A DNA stretch of 64,000 bases from NCBI RefSeq assembly GCF_003663945.1, contig NZ_RCCH01000005.1, positions 186,001 to 250,000 of the forward strand. Direction: 5' to 3'. The notes below the pieces were generated by a model, which saw only the letters and a program-made list of their open reading frames with translations, was not told where the DNA came from and did not search any database. Made by a program: the position numbers and the translations under genes. Positions 14,669 through 24,316 of the stretch are shown here, one piece after another (the first letter of the stretch is position 1; each line of letters opens with the position of its first letter). The stretch is from Lacinutrix venerupis. Lineage in GTDB: Bacteria; Bacteroidota; Bacteroidia; Flavobacteriales; Flavobacteriaceae.

Positions 14669-16252
14669 CTAACTTTTAGAAACTCTTAAAGTCATTCCTA
14701 TTTTTAAATTAGTACCACTAATATCGTTCCAATTTTTAATATCTTGAACAGAAACTCCAGAAAATTTTTGAGAAATACTCCATAATGAGTCTCCACTCTT
14801 TACAGTATATGTTTTTCCTTTAAAATTTGCAGTACTTTTAGGTTTTGAAGCAGCTTTAGTTATTGCTGATGGATTACGAGGATATACCGTTAAACGTTGC
14901 CCTATTTTTAAATTATTACTTCGTAAACCATTCCATTGTTTTAGTTGGCTAACTCGAACACCAAATTTTCTTGCAATTTTACCCAAATAATCGCCTTGTT
15001 TTACTTTATATCTTGTTTTAGTATCTGCAGTTAAAAGTTTAGGTAATGGTTTTTCTCGTTTATCAAATTCTGCTTTAGCAAAAGCATACATGTCTTTTTC
15101 ATTATTTACAAAAGTACCTACTACATCCCTTGGTAATCTTAAAGTATAATTTTTACCTTTTATATATGGAATAACATCTAATTTATATGATGGGTTTAAA
15201 AACTGAAGGACTTCCATTTTTACACCAGTAAATTCTGAAACTTGATCCAATGTAATCATCTGTTTTACATGAATAGTATCTGTTTCTACATAATTAAATT
15301 GAGGTTTATGCTGTATAAAACCATGCTCTTTTGCATATTCGAATATATACATTGTAGCTAAAAAAGCAGGAACGTAACCTGCTGTTTCACGTGGAAGATT
15401 AGGCCTAATATTCCAGTAATTTCTGTAACCTCCTGAACGTCTAATAGCTTTACTTACATTTCCTGGACCAGAATTATATGCCGCTAATGCTAAATCCCAA
15501 TCTCCAAAAATTTCGTATAATTTTGCTAAATATATTGACGCTGATTTTGTAGATTTTATAGGGTCACTACGCTCGTCTACATAACTACTTACATCTAGCC
15601 CATATTGTTTTCCTGTTGCAAACATAAACTGCCATAAACCAGTTGCTCCAACTCTAGATTTTGCTCTTGGTTTTAAAGCCGATTCTACTATGGCAAGATA
15701 TTTCATCTCTAAAGGAATATTATAATTATCCAATTCTCGCTCAAACATTGGAAAATAATACTTACTTAATCCCATTAAACGCTCCATAGACTGATGTCTA
15801 TTTTTTAACCAACGTTTTATTAAGTTTTCTAATTGCGGATTGTATTCTACATTAAAAGGAGTCCTTGCATTTAAACGTTCTAAACGTGCCTTTAAAGTAT
15901 CTGTAGAAAGTTCTGGATAATATACAGCCTCATATTTTAGGTCTGTTACTTCTCGATAAATAGTATCAAAAAGAGAGGTGCTATACAGCTCTTCCATCCA
16001 TTTTTTATCGAATTCTGATGCCATTTCGTGGTCTTGTAATTCTTTTGTTAAATCTATTTCCTTTATAGGTTCTATAGATTTTTTAAAAAAAACTTTACCG
16101 TCTACAATGGTATCTATTACATAGCTTTCGCCTGCAATTAATTCAGATTCTGAAAGCCTTGTTGTTTTTACATTTAGCGAATCTTGCGCATACAATTGCA
16201 TTCCGAATAAAACAGAAAAAAAGAGAAATGTATATTTTAAAACTAATGTCAT
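14669..16252 (-). CDS. MltD-like lytic transglycosylase with two LysM domains
   Basis: 527-aa peptidoglycan-cleaving enzyme. A signal peptide (MQLYAQ) is followed by an N-terminal helical region, then a soluble-lytic-transglycosylase domain with catalytic Glu190 in AIVESALKPRAKSRVGATG, the GLWQFM motif and AAYNSGPGNV. Two C-terminal LysM modules follow (about residues 411-455 and 479-527), which bind peptidoglycan glycan strands. This is the MltD architecture. It sits 18 bp ahead of the DUF4837 lipoprotein gene, with pgk 58 bp upstream on the same strand. All motifs look intact. Confidence 0.92.
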   Translation of the reverse strand: MTLVLKYTFLFFSVLFGMQLYAQDSLNVKTTRLSESELIAGESYVIDTIVDGKVFFKKSIEPIKEIDLTKELQDHEMASEFDKKWMEELYSTSLFDTIYREVTDLKYEAVYYPELSTDTLKARLERLNARTPFNVEYNPQLENLIKRWLKNRHQSMERLMGLSKYYFPMFERELDNYNIPLEMKYLAIVESALKPRAKSRVGATGLWQFMFATGKQYGLDVSSYVDERSDPIKSTKSASIYLAKLYEIFGDWDLALAAYNSGPGNVSKAIRRSGGYRNYWNIRPNLPRETAGYVPAFLATMYIFEYAKEHGFIQHKPQFNYVETDTIHVKQMITLDQVSEFTGVKMEVLQFLNPSYKLDVIPYIKGKNYTLRLPRDVVGTFVNNEKDMYAFAKAEFDKREKPLPKLLTADTKTRYKVKQGDYLGKIARKFGVRVSQLKQWNGLRSNNLKIGQRLTVYPRNPSAITKAASKPKSTANFKGKTYTVKSGDSLWSISQKFSGVSVQDIKNWNDISGTNLKIGMTLRVSKS

Positions 16253-16310
16253 TTAAAAAATAGTTGTGCTAAATTAACGCTATAATTACAAAAATGGTAT
16301 AATTACTATT

Positions 16311-17498
16311 TTAATCTAAAATAGCTGCTATTCCCGGAAGTGTTTTACCTTCTAAACTTTCTAGCATGGCTCCTCCACCGGTACTTACATAGCTTACTTT
16401 ATTTGCAAAACCAAATTGTTTTACTGCAGCAACAGAGTCTCCTCCACCAACTAAAGAAAATGCTCCATTTTTTGTAGCCTCTGCTATAGAGTTTCCTAAA
16501 GCAATGGTTCCATTTGCAAAACTTTCCATTTCAAACACACCTAAAGGACCATTCCATAAAATTGTTTTACTATTCATAACTACATTATGAAATTGCTTTC
16601 TTGATTCTGGTCCTGCGTCTAATCCCATCCAACCTTCTGGAATAGCAGTAATATCTGATGTTTTAGTATTTGCAGTATTGCTAAAAGCATCTGCTATAAT
16701 AGAATCTACAGGTAAATGTATGTTTACATTTTTTGCTTTAGCTTGTTTTAAAATGTCTAAGGCCATTTCTAATTTATCGTCTTCAACTAAAGAGTCTCCA
16801 ATGGTTCCGCCTTGAGCTTTTACAAAGGTAAAGGCCATTCCTCCACCAATAATAATATCATCTACTTTGTCTAATATATTTTCTATTACAGTAATTTTAG
16901 ATGATACTTTTGCTCCTCCCAAGATTGCTAAAACTGGTCTGTCGTCAGATTTTAAAACCTTGTCTATGCTTTCTATTTCTTGTGCTAATAAATGGCCAAA
17001 ACACTTTTTTTCTGGAAAAAATTGTGCTACAACTGTTGTAGATGCATGCGCTCTATGTGCGGTACCAAAAGCATCATTTACATATATGTCTCCAAGTTTC
17101 GATAATTTTTCTGCAAAATCTTTATCTCCTTTAGTTTCTTCTTCATGAAAACGTAAGTTCTCTAAAATTAAAAGTTCGCCTGGTTTTAAATTTGCTGCAG
17201 CTTCCTCTGCTTCTGCTCCCACACAATTTGATACAAATTTTGTTTCGACTCCAATAATGTCTTCAACTTTACTAACTATGTGTTTTAAAGAAAACTCATC
17301 TTGCACTCCTTTAGGTCTTCCTAAATGAGACATTAAAATACAACTTCCGCCGTCTTCTAATATTTTTATTAATGTTGGCTTTGCAGATGAAATTCTTGTT
17401 GCGTCGGTTACATTAAAATTATCGTCTAATGGCACATTAAAATCTACTCTAATTAAAGCTTTTTGATTTTTAAAATTGAAGTCTTTTATAGTTTTCAT
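16311..17498 (-). CDS. pgk: Phosphoglycerate kinase
   Basis: 395-aa glycolytic enzyme transferring phosphate between 1,3-bisphosphoglycerate and ADP. Signature pieces are the N-terminal substrate motif [17 protein letters not shown], the basic region [11 protein letters not shown], the hinge GGAKVSSKI and the nucleotide-binding GGGDSVAAV near the C-terminus. Length equals that of normal bacterial Pgk. It lies 16 bp after the surface/SPOR protein gene and 58 bp before the transglycosylase gene, all leftward. Confidence 0.98.
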   Translation of the reverse strand: MKTIKDFNFKNQKALIRVDFNVPLDDNFNVTDATRISSAKPTLIKILEDGGSCILMSHLGRPKGVQDEFSLKHIVSKVEDIIGVETKFVSNCVGAEAEEAAANLKPGELLILENLRFHEEETKGDKDFAEKLSKLGDIYVNDAFGTAHRAHASTTVVAQFFPEKKCFGHLLAQEIESIDKVLKSDDRPVLAILGGAKVSSKITVIENILDKVDDIIIGGGMAFTFVKAQGGTIGDSLVEDDKLEMALDILKQAKAKNVNIHLPVDSIIADAFSNTANTKTSDITAIPEGWMGLDAGPESRKQFHNVVMNSKTILWNGPLGVFEMESFANGTIALGNSIAEATKNGAFSLVGGGDSVAAVKQFGFANKVSYVSTGGGAMLESLEGKTLPGIAAILD

Positions 17499-17514
17499 AT
17501 TTATTTTATCTTTT

Positions 17515-19089
17515 TTAATCTAAATTAACTTTTAATACCCAAGTGTCTCTAAATTTATACTCTTGAATTAATTCTTGTTGTTTTGTAAAGGCTTCTTTTG
17601 CACTTTCTGTTTGCAGTACAGCTACAAAATTCCAATTATTTTTTGGATTAGTAATTGTAATTGGTGTATGTCCTTTTTTAATTAAAAATGCTTCCCATTT
17701 TCTAGCTCTATAAGGTTCTGAAAACACATTAGTTACCACATAATAGCCATTACTAACACCATTAAAAATTGTTGGTTTTTTTGCAACTAACATTTTAAAA
17801 TCTTTAGAGTCAAAACCTTTTTTTCCTGGTGGTTTCCATACGTATTTTCTATTGTTTTTTTTAACCTCTGCTTGTGTGGTTCTAATAACTTCTGGCTCGA
17901 TAGTGGAAACTTTGCTAACAGGCTCTTTTTCTTTTACAACATCTTCAAAAAAATCTTGACTAATTTCTGTTTGAAAAGCAGCAAAATACATATAATATCT
18001 ATCTGATTTTGTTTTTAATCTTAATGTTGTAGAACTCATATTATTATCTATAATAGAGTTATTGTAGTCTGGTATTTCTAATTCTGCAATATCGAAACCT
18101 AATGTGTTTCTACTGCTTGGAATACGGTCTGTATTAACTAAACTGTTATTTGTAATACTGCTATTAAAAAAGTTTTGCTGGTACCTTGATCCATTACTAA
18201 GTGACTGGTAAGAACCATCTCTTTTAATTATTGCACACTCGTCTTGTAGTAATGTTAAATCTCCTTCTAAAGCAGAAACTACAAGCGATGTTTTAACATC
18301 TCCTTGATCTACTGCTTTAAAATTTCTAAAAGTAATGTCTACTGGTAGGTTATTTACTAAAGCAAAACCATTATAAGATGAAATATATTTTGGGTTATCT
18401 GTAGGCGATTGGTAAATAATATAAAGCATCCATCCAGCAGCGCTACCTCCAGAAATATAACCTTGTGAGGCTCTTACATTAGCTACAGTATAGTCTCCAT
18501 TTTTATCTTGTGCTTCTCTAAGTATTTTTGTAACATCTGCAACACAAACGTAAGGTGAATTTATTGCATGTGTTGGGTTTTCGGCTCCGTCGTAAATAAT
18601 TTCTCCTGCAATAGTTTGGTATTCGCTATTTGGCGTTTTAAATTTAATTGTATCTATTGCGTGACTATGTCTAAAATCTCCTTTGTATTCGTAACTATCT
18701 TTAACCTTTCTTCGTTTTCCTTGCTCTAAGCTATATGTTGCTGTCCAATATAAGGCTGCATAGGTTATTTTTTTTAAATTATCTGGTAGTTTTAATTTAG
18801 CAGAACTTGAACTAAAGGTAGATTTGTCGTCGTCGATGTCAATATATTTCATTTTCACATCATCGTTACTTACTGTTATATCATCAAAATCGTTAACCTT
18901 ATGTTCTCCTAAAATACTGTTTCCTATAACTTTACTATCTCCATAGATATAAAACTCGTTAACCGATTTAAAATCCACACCATCATACTCTAGACTTTGT
19001 TTAATAGTCTGTTCTTGAGAATAGCCATTAAAAAAAGCTAAAAAGGAAAAACTAATTAGTAATAAATATTTCATTAATATTATTTTCAT
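17515..19089 (-). CDS. Secreted surface-type protein with C-terminal SPOR-like domain (paralogue A)
   Basis: 524 aa, signal peptide ending NGYSQ. The first ~370 residues resemble the N-terminal region I know from large Flavobacterial adhesin or gliding-associated proteins: [61 protein letters not shown] and [12 protein letters not shown]. Instead of DUF11-like repeats it ends, after a basic linker, in a SPOR-like module ([19 protein letters not shown] to the end). It is a paralogue of the 20473-22329 gene. A TATATTTG box (19124-19131) lies 35 bp upstream. Function is unknown; a cell-surface or peptidoglycan-associated role is inferred. Confidence 0.75.
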   Translation of the reverse strand: MKIILMKYLLLISFSFLAFFNGYSQEQTIKQSLEYDGVDFKSVNEFYIYGDSKVIGNSILGEHKVNDFDDITVSNDDVKMKYIDIDDDKSTFSSSSAKLKLPDNLKKITYAALYWTATYSLEQGKRRKVKDSYEYKGDFRHSHAIDTIKFKTPNSEYQTIAGEIIYDGAENPTHAINSPYVCVADVTKILREAQDKNGDYTVANVRASQGYISGGSAAGWMLYIIYQSPTDNPKYISSYNGFALVNNLPVDITFRNFKAVDQGDVKTSLVVSALEGDLTLLQDECAIIKRDGSYQSLSNGSRYQQNFFNSSITNNSLVNTDRIPSSRNTLGFDIAELEIPDYNNSIIDNNMSSTTLRLKTKSDRYYMYFAAFQTEISQDFFEDVVKEKEPVSKVSTIEPEVIRTTQAEVKKNNRKYVWKPPGKKGFDSKDFKMLVAKKPTIFNGVSNGYYVVTNVFSEPYRARKWEAFLIKKGHTPITITNPKNNWNFVAVLQTESAKEAFTKQQELIQEYKFRDTWVLKVNLD

Positions 19090-19123
19090 TATTATAAAAA
19101 ATAGCGATACGTTTTATATGCTT

Positions 19124-19131
19124 CAAATATA
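19124..19131 (-). promoter_or_regulatory. -7 box of paralogue A gene
   Basis: TATATTTG read on the minus strand, a perfect TAnnTTTG match 35 bp before the ATG. Confidence 0.6.
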
Positions 19132-19247
19132 GATAAATACTAACAAACGTGTTTGAGTTACACTGTTTAAAATTGAATTTTAAACCGATACTTTACAAAA
19201 ATAAGTAATTTCCTTAGGCTTAAATTTAAACTATAACAGCTATAAAC

Positions 19248-19255
19248 TATATTTG
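19248..19255 (+). promoter_or_regulatory. -7 box of the delta' gene, implying a very short leader
   Basis: TATATTTG ends 4 bp before the ATG at 19260. Transcription would start at or within a few bases of the start codon, so the mRNA is probably leaderless. Confidence 0.55.
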
Positions 19256-19259
19256 CCTT

Positions 19260-20414
19260 ATGCTTTTTAGTGAAATAATAGGACAGACACATATAAAAAA
19301 ACACCTAACTACTAGTGTAGATAATGGTCGTGTACCTCATGCTCAACTTTTTATTGGACCGGAAGGTTCTGGAACTTTACCTATGGCAATTGCCTATGCG
19401 CAATATGTTTTATGCTCTAATACTAACGGTAAAAATAATAATGGCAATGAGGCTTGTAATTTAAAATTTAAAAATTTCTCTCATCCAGATTTACATTTTG
19501 CATTTCCGGTAACTACTAACGATAAAATTAAAAGACATCCTGTTTCTAGTCATTTTTTAGAAGAATGGAGAGATTTATTAACCAAACAACCGTACGGAAA
19601 TCTTTTTGATTGGTATAAGCAATTAGGTGTAGATAATAAGCAAGGCCAAATTGGTGTGGATGAAGCTCAAGATATTATAAAATCTTTATCTTTAAAATCT
19701 TACGAAGGTGGTTACAAAATAATGCTTATTTGGATGGCAGATAGAATGAATACTGCTGCTGCAAACAAGCTTTTAAAGTTAATTGAAGAGCCTCCAAATA
19801 AAACAATTTTTATTTTAATTGCTGAAGAAGAAGAGCAAATAATTAATACCATTAGATCTCGTTGTCAAATATTACACTTTCCACCACTAGCCGAAGTTGA
19901 TATTAAAAATGCTCTTATAAAAAATTATAGTTTAAATGAAACAATAGCAACAAAATTAGCACATCAAGCTAATGGAAACTATAATAAAGCATGCGATTTA
20001 GTATATAGCGATAGTGAAGACACTCAGTTTGAAGACTGGTTTATTTTCTGGATTCGTTCTGCTTTTAAAGCTAAAGGTAACAAAGCAGCTATTCACGATT
20101 TAATAAAATGGAGTGAAGATATTGCTAAAACTGGCCGTGAAACACAAAAACATTTTTTAAACTTTTGTTTAGATTTTTTTCGTCAAGCTTTGCTATTAAA
20201 CTACAATGCAGAAGAATTAGTTTATATGGAAGTTAAAAACGAAAAATTTAAACTTGAAAATTTTGCGCCTTTTGTACATAACAACAATATTTTAGACATT
20301 TCTAACGAAATACAAGACGCTATTTACCATATTGAGCGTAATGGTAACTCTAAAATTATTCTCACCGATTTGTCTATAAAATTAACGAGATTACTTCATA
20401 AAAAATCAGAATAA
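19260..20414 (+). CDS. holB: DNA polymerase III delta' subunit (clamp loader)
   Basis: 384-aa clamp-loader ATPase-like subunit. It begins MLFSEIIGQTHIKKHLTTSVDNGRVPHAQLF, the usual delta'/gamma opening. The P-loop is degenerate (GPEGSGT without the GKT lysine), as is common for delta'. It contains the sensor-type segment MNTAAANKLLKLIEEPP and the SRC motif RSRCQILHFPPL. A Cys pair brackets CSNTNGKNNNGNEAC, the position of the delta' zinc site. It is a single rightward gene inserted between two leftward paralogues. Confidence 0.9.
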   Translation: MLFSEIIGQTHIKKHLTTSVDNGRVPHAQLFIGPEGSGTLPMAIAYAQYVLCSNTNGKNNNGNEACNLKFKNFSHPDLHFAFPVTTNDKIKRHPVSSHFLEEWRDLLTKQPYGNLFDWYKQLGVDNKQGQIGVDEAQDIIKSLSLKSYEGGYKIMLIWMADRMNTAAANKLLKLIEEPPNKTIFILIAEEEEQIINTIRSRCQILHFPPLAEVDIKNALIKNYSLNETIATKLAHQANGNYNKACDLVYSDSEDTQFEDWFIFWIRSAFKAKGNKAAIHDLIKWSEDIAKTGRETQKHFLNFCLDFFRQALLLNYNAEELVYMEVKNEKFKLENFAPFVHNNNILDISNEIQDAIYHIERNGNSKIILTDLSIKLTRLLHKKSE

Positions 20415-20472
20415 TGTAATCTTCTAGTAATTGGGTTGTAATTATAAATCCAAAAGTCTTCTCTGTTTATTG

Positions 20473-22329
20473 TTAAAGCTTCTTTATTACCTGTTTTTCT
20501 ATATTAATATTTAGTATCCAAACTTGTTCTAAAAATTCGCTTTTAATAAATGCTTTTCTAAGCATGAATACATCGTAAAAATTTTCAGAATTAAAAAGAT
20601 ATACGTAATAATGACCTTTAGATATGTCTTTAAATATTTTTGAATTTACACCTTTTTCCTGAAGCTCTTTTTGATAATTAATAGCATAATCTAAGTCGTA
20701 TAACAATCCGGCTATTATATAGTATCCTTTTTCGACTCCAGCTATTATATTTGGCTCTTGGTTAAGAATTCTTTTAAATTTTTGAGTTTCGTAAACATAA
20801 TCTTCTATGGTTAATAATTTCTCATAATTTTCTCTGTTCATTACAAGAGAAGTGTTTGAATATATTGGTTTTTGAAGAGTTATATTTGGCTGATAAATAT
20901 CTGTTTGTGTAATAGTTACATTATTTTCAGTTTGTTTTTTTTGTAACCATACTGGTAGTGGTTTTTCCTTTTCTATTGTTTTTGTTTTATATGCTTCTGG
21001 AGAAGGTAATTGTTTTTCTGATGTAAAAATATCTTGATTAGTTTTATTTACTTTTTGTTTTTCTTGAGGAACAGTTAATTTGGCTATTTCAGTATTTTTT
21101 ATTTCTTTTTTTAACTGTTTCTTTTTAGTAATTTTTTCCTTTTTAGGTTTTTCACTAACTATTATTTTTGGTTTTTCTACATCTGTAATTTCTATTACTG
21201 TATTGTCTTTGTTTTCCTCATAAAAAGTTTTACTTATTTCTGTTTGAAAAGCAGTAAAAAACATATAAAATCTATCGGAATTAGTATTAAAAGCCATTTC
21301 AATTTCTGTGGTTGTATTGTCTATTAACGGTTGCGATTCGTTTGGTACATCCATAGAAACAATATCAAAACCTAAGGTGTTTTCGCTTTTAGGAGATCGC
21401 TCATTAAAAGCTGTATTACTATAAGTAATTTTACTATTAAAAAAGTTATTTCTAGGCCTATTTTCTGTGCTTAAAAGTGAGAGGCGTTTTGAAATTGGAT
21501 TAATTAAAATACACTCATCTTCTTTTAATGCAGAGTCACCTTCTAAAGCTGCAAACGTTAAACTTGTTTTTATTTCTCCTTTTTCTAAGGCTTTAAAATT
21601 ATTAAATTTTAGTTTTAGTGGTTGGTTATTTACATGTGCAAAACCATTGTAAGTAGTAATATATTTAGGATTTTTTGTAGGAGCTTCGTAAATAACATAA
21701 AGTAACCATCCTGCAGCGCTTCCTCCAGATACAAATCCTTTTGTTGCCATAACATTTGCTACTGTATACTCTCCATTTACTATATCATTTTTTTGAAGTA
21801 GTTTGGTAACATCTGCCATACAAACGTAAGGCGAGTTTAGCCTAAATGAAGTGTTTTTTGCACCATCAAAAAGCACTTTTCCGATAATATTTTTGTAGTC
21901 TCCGCTTGGCGTTTTAAATTTTATTTTATGAATGTTCTCTCTATTATTTACACGTTTTCCTTGAAATATAAATTGTCCTGCAGATTCTTTTCTAAAACCT
22001 TCTTCATAACTATAAGTTGCAGACCAATATAAAGCGGCATAAACAATTTTGCTGTGATTTTTAGGTAATTTTAAGCTAGCAGAACTCGAGCTAAAAGTAG
22101 AGGAATCGTTGTCAATATCAACAAAAACCATATTTATATCATCATTGGTTAATGATGTGTCGTTAAATGGTTTTTTAGCGTCTTTACTTAGTATATTGTT
22201 ACCAATAACAGCAGCATCTCCGTAAATAAAAAATTCATTTTGAACTTTAAACGGAACTGCTTCTTGGGCATATAAAAACCCACAAAAAGTAAAGACGATG
22301 AAACTGATGGTTATGCAGTTTTTCATCAT
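20473..22329 (-). CDS. Secreted surface-type protein with C-terminal SPOR-like domain (paralogue B)
   Basis: 618 aa with a signal peptide ending LYAQ. The N-terminal ~370 residues parallel paralogue A motif for motif ([72 protein letters not shown]). A longer Lys/Glu/Pro-rich linker at about 390-480 follows, then a SPOR-like domain (GYYIIAGLLYDLDYAINYQ to the end). It differs from A mainly in the linker. The pair looks like an old duplication separated by the clamp-loader gene. Function unknown. Confidence 0.75.
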   Translation of the reverse strand: MMKNCITISFIVFTFCGFLYAQEAVPFKVQNEFFIYGDAAVIGNNILSKDAKKPFNDTSLTNDDINMVFVDIDNDSSTFSSSSASLKLPKNHSKIVYAALYWSATYSYEEGFRKESAGQFIFQGKRVNNRENIHKIKFKTPSGDYKNIIGKVLFDGAKNTSFRLNSPYVCMADVTKLLQKNDIVNGEYTVANVMATKGFVSGGSAAGWLLYVIYEAPTKNPKYITTYNGFAHVNNQPLKLKFNNFKALEKGEIKTSLTFAALEGDSALKEDECILINPISKRLSLLSTENRPRNNFFNSKITYSNTAFNERSPKSENTLGFDIVSMDVPNESQPLIDNTTTEIEMAFNTNSDRFYMFFTAFQTEISKTFYEENKDNTVIEITDVEKPKIIVSEKPKKEKITKKKQLKKEIKNTEIAKLTVPQEKQKVNKTNQDIFTSEKQLPSPEAYKTKTIEKEKPLPVWLQKKQTENNVTITQTDIYQPNITLQKPIYSNTSLVMNRENYEKLLTIEDYVYETQKFKRILNQEPNIIAGVEKGYYIIAGLLYDLDYAINYQKELQEKGVNSKIFKDISKGHYYVYLFNSENFYDVFMLRKAFIKSEFLEQVWILNINIEKQVIKKL

Positions 22330-22424
22330 CTTAAAATAGAATAATTAATAGCGTTAAATTATTGATCTAAATATAGGCAATTTATTTTATTGCGCTGAAT
22401 TCTACGGGATTAATAAACAAAAAA

Positions 22425-22451
22425 AAACGCTAAATAGTTATTTAGCGTTTT
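22425..22451. terminator. Bidirectional terminator after ompH
   Basis: Stem AACGCTAAA/TTTAGCGTT with A and T runs, 28 bp downstream of the leftward OmpH gene stop. Confidence 0.85.
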
Positions 22452-22478
22452 TTAAAAGTGAAAAAGATTAATTACTAA

Positions 22479-22991
22479 TTACTTTTTGTATTTAGAATCT
22501 ATTTCTTTAATTATAATATCTGATAAATCTGAAGCTTCATCGCCGTATAATACAGTTCCAACAGATTCGTTTGTTCCAAAAATAAATTTATAACCATTTG
22601 CTTTACCGTAATCTTCAACAGTAGTTTTCATTTTAGAAATTACAGAATCTAATTCTGTTTGATAAGCTGTTTGCATTTGCTGTTGCTCTGCTTGCATCAT
22701 TTGTTGAAATTGTTGCGCTTTTGCTTGAAACTTTTGTATTTCTTCTTGTTGTTTACTTTGAGACATTCTAGCTGCCTTTGCTTGAAGTCCTTGGTATTCG
22801 GCTTGGTAAGTTTGACCTATACTATCTGCTCTTTTTTTAAAAGCTTCTGTTAAACCATCATATTTAGTTTCGATATCTTTTTTCTCTTGGATATCGTTAA
22901 TAACTTTTCCATTATCTACAAATCCTATTTTTTGTTCTTGACAAGATGCAAAAGTTACTAATACAATTACTGCTAATATTAATTTTTTCAT
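22479..22991 (-). CDS. OmpH/Skp-family periplasmic chaperone-like lipoprotein
   Basis: 170 aa. The N-terminus MKKLILAVIVLVTFASCQEQ carries a lipobox (ASC, Cys17). The rest is the OmpH/Skp fold: a short KIGFVDNGKVI strand, a long Gln/Lys-rich coiled coil (residues 50-115) and a C-terminal KYIFGTNESVGTVLYGDEASDLSD segment. Skp holds outer-membrane proteins in the periplasm; lipid anchoring is a difference from E. coli Skp. A TATTTTTG box lies at 23017-23024 upstream. Monocistronic. Confidence 0.88.
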   Translation of the reverse strand: MKKLILAVIVLVTFASCQEQKIGFVDNGKVINDIQEKKDIETKYDGLTEAFKKRADSIGQTYQAEYQGLQAKAARMSQSKQQEEIQKFQAKAQQFQQMMQAEQQQMQTAYQTELDSVISKMKTTVEDYGKANGYKFIFGTNESVGTVLYGDEASDLSDIIIKEIDSKYKK

Positions 22992-23016
22992 TTTATAAAA
23001 TAATTTTCTGTTTGCG

Positions 23017-23024
23017 CAAAAATA
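23017..23024 (-). promoter_or_regulatory. -7 box of ompH-like gene
   Basis: TATTTTTG on the minus strand, a full TAnnTTTG match 26 bp before the ATG. Confidence 0.5.
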
Positions 23025-23217
23025 GAAAAGTGGCTATAATAATTATCTAAATTAAAGGAGAAAAACAAACTATAAATATAATTTATACTAAAATATTTTA
23101 TAAATAATAAATATCTATTAAAATTGCATTATTTTAAGGTGTATTTAAGCCTGTTTTAGAGATTTAACAGTAAAACATATATTAAAACAAAATAAACAGC
23201 TTTAAAACGTGTTAAAA

Positions 23218-24054
23218 TTAGTTTTTGTTGTTTTTTATCACATAAATAAGAGAAGAATACTCTCCAGATTGCTTAGCTTTTAAATTTGAAACCAATCCTA
23301 TAAAAAATGCAGGTATTATTCTTAAAAATGTATTTCTATATTTTTCTGAAAGTAAACTCACGTAATAAGCATCAAAAACCATAGGAAGAGATTTTACTAC
23401 TATCATTTTTTTTGTAGAAAACAATTTAATAATAGATTCCTTAGAAAAATGCCATAAATGTCTTGGCACATCATAAGCAGCCCAAAACTCTTTATAATAT
23501 TTTGCATCGAAACTTTTAAAATTTGGTACAGCGATTATTAAAGTTCCGTTAGCTTTTAAAAGCCTTTTTAAAGACGCTATTTGTCTATCAAGATTTGGAA
23601 GATGCTCTAAAACATGCCAAAGTGTAATAACATCGAAACTACCATCTTTAAGTTCTTCTATCTTATTAGTATCAAAAATTGAGTTACCACAATTCTCGAT
23701 TGCAATACTTCTTGCTTTTTCGTTTGGCTCTATTCCAACAACATTCCAATTATTGTTTTTAGCTATTTTTAAAAAAGATCCTGTACCACATCCAATATCT
23801 AGTATTTTTTTTTCTTCTGAGTTAAATGAACTAATCAGTTTTAATTTTCGTTTTAAGGAAATATCTCTTATAAAGTGATATGCTTTTTCAAACAAGTTTC
23901 GCTTACTATTAGTATGCGAAATATAATCTTCACTTTCATAATATTTAGATAGCTTTTTTAAAGACGGTTGCGGTGTCGTTTCTAAATAACCAAATTCTTT
24001 ATTTTTTATTAATTGGAATTCTTCTCCAGAAACCGAAAAATCTTTTACCTGCAT
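23218..24054 (-). CDS. Class I SAM-dependent methyltransferase
   Basis: 278 aa. Motif I is ILDIGCGTGSFLKIAKNNNWNVVG near residue 80, followed by the acidic GIEPNEKARS strand and LWHVLEHLPNLDRQIASLKRLLK, typical of methyltransferase domain families 11/12/23. The N-terminal 40 residues (LIKNKEFGYLETTPQPSLKKLSKYYESEDY) resemble methyltransferases acting on sugars or lipids in surface polysaccharide pathways, but the substrate cannot be read from the sequence. It stands alone between ompH and the parS/mnmG region. Confidence 0.85.
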   Translation of the reverse strand: MQVKDFSVSGEEFQLIKNKEFGYLETTPQPSLKKLSKYYESEDYISHTNSKRNLFEKAYHFIRDISLKRKLKLISSFNSEEKKILDIGCGTGSFLKIAKNNNWNVVGIEPNEKARSIAIENCGNSIFDTNKIEELKDGSFDVITLWHVLEHLPNLDRQIASLKRLLKANGTLIIAVPNFKSFDAKYYKEFWAAYDVPRHLWHFSKESIIKLFSTKKMIVVKSLPMVFDAYYVSLLSEKYRNTFLRIIPAFFIGLVSNLKAKQSGEYSSLIYVIKNNKN

Positions 24055-24269
24055 ATTAATTTATTTTTTTTCTAATAATGCTTTTTATTGTTTTTTGTAA
24101 TACAATATTCTTTAAGAAATACATCTTTGTAGTATTATTATTTCCAATAGGAATAGATTTATACTATATATAAAACTCATCTTAAAATTGCTCTTTATTT
24201 AAATATTTCAAATAAATTCTATAATTGAATATTTAGAAAAATTCCTAATGAAAGAATATAAAAAAGAAA

Positions 24270-24307
24270 AATTAATTTAACGTTCCACGTGGAACGTTAA
24301 ATTAATT
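24270..24307. other. parS-like site at the centre of a 38-bp perfect palindrome, also mnmG terminator
   Basis: A 19-bp arm is followed by its exact reverse complement. The centre CGTTCCACGTGGAACG differs at few positions from the parS 16-mer TGTTTCACGTGAAACA bound by ParB. It starts 10 bp past the mnmG stop and, in the mnmG direction, is followed by a T-rich tract, so it can also serve as the mnmG terminator. Confidence 0.6.
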
Positions 24308-24316
24308 GCTAAATTT

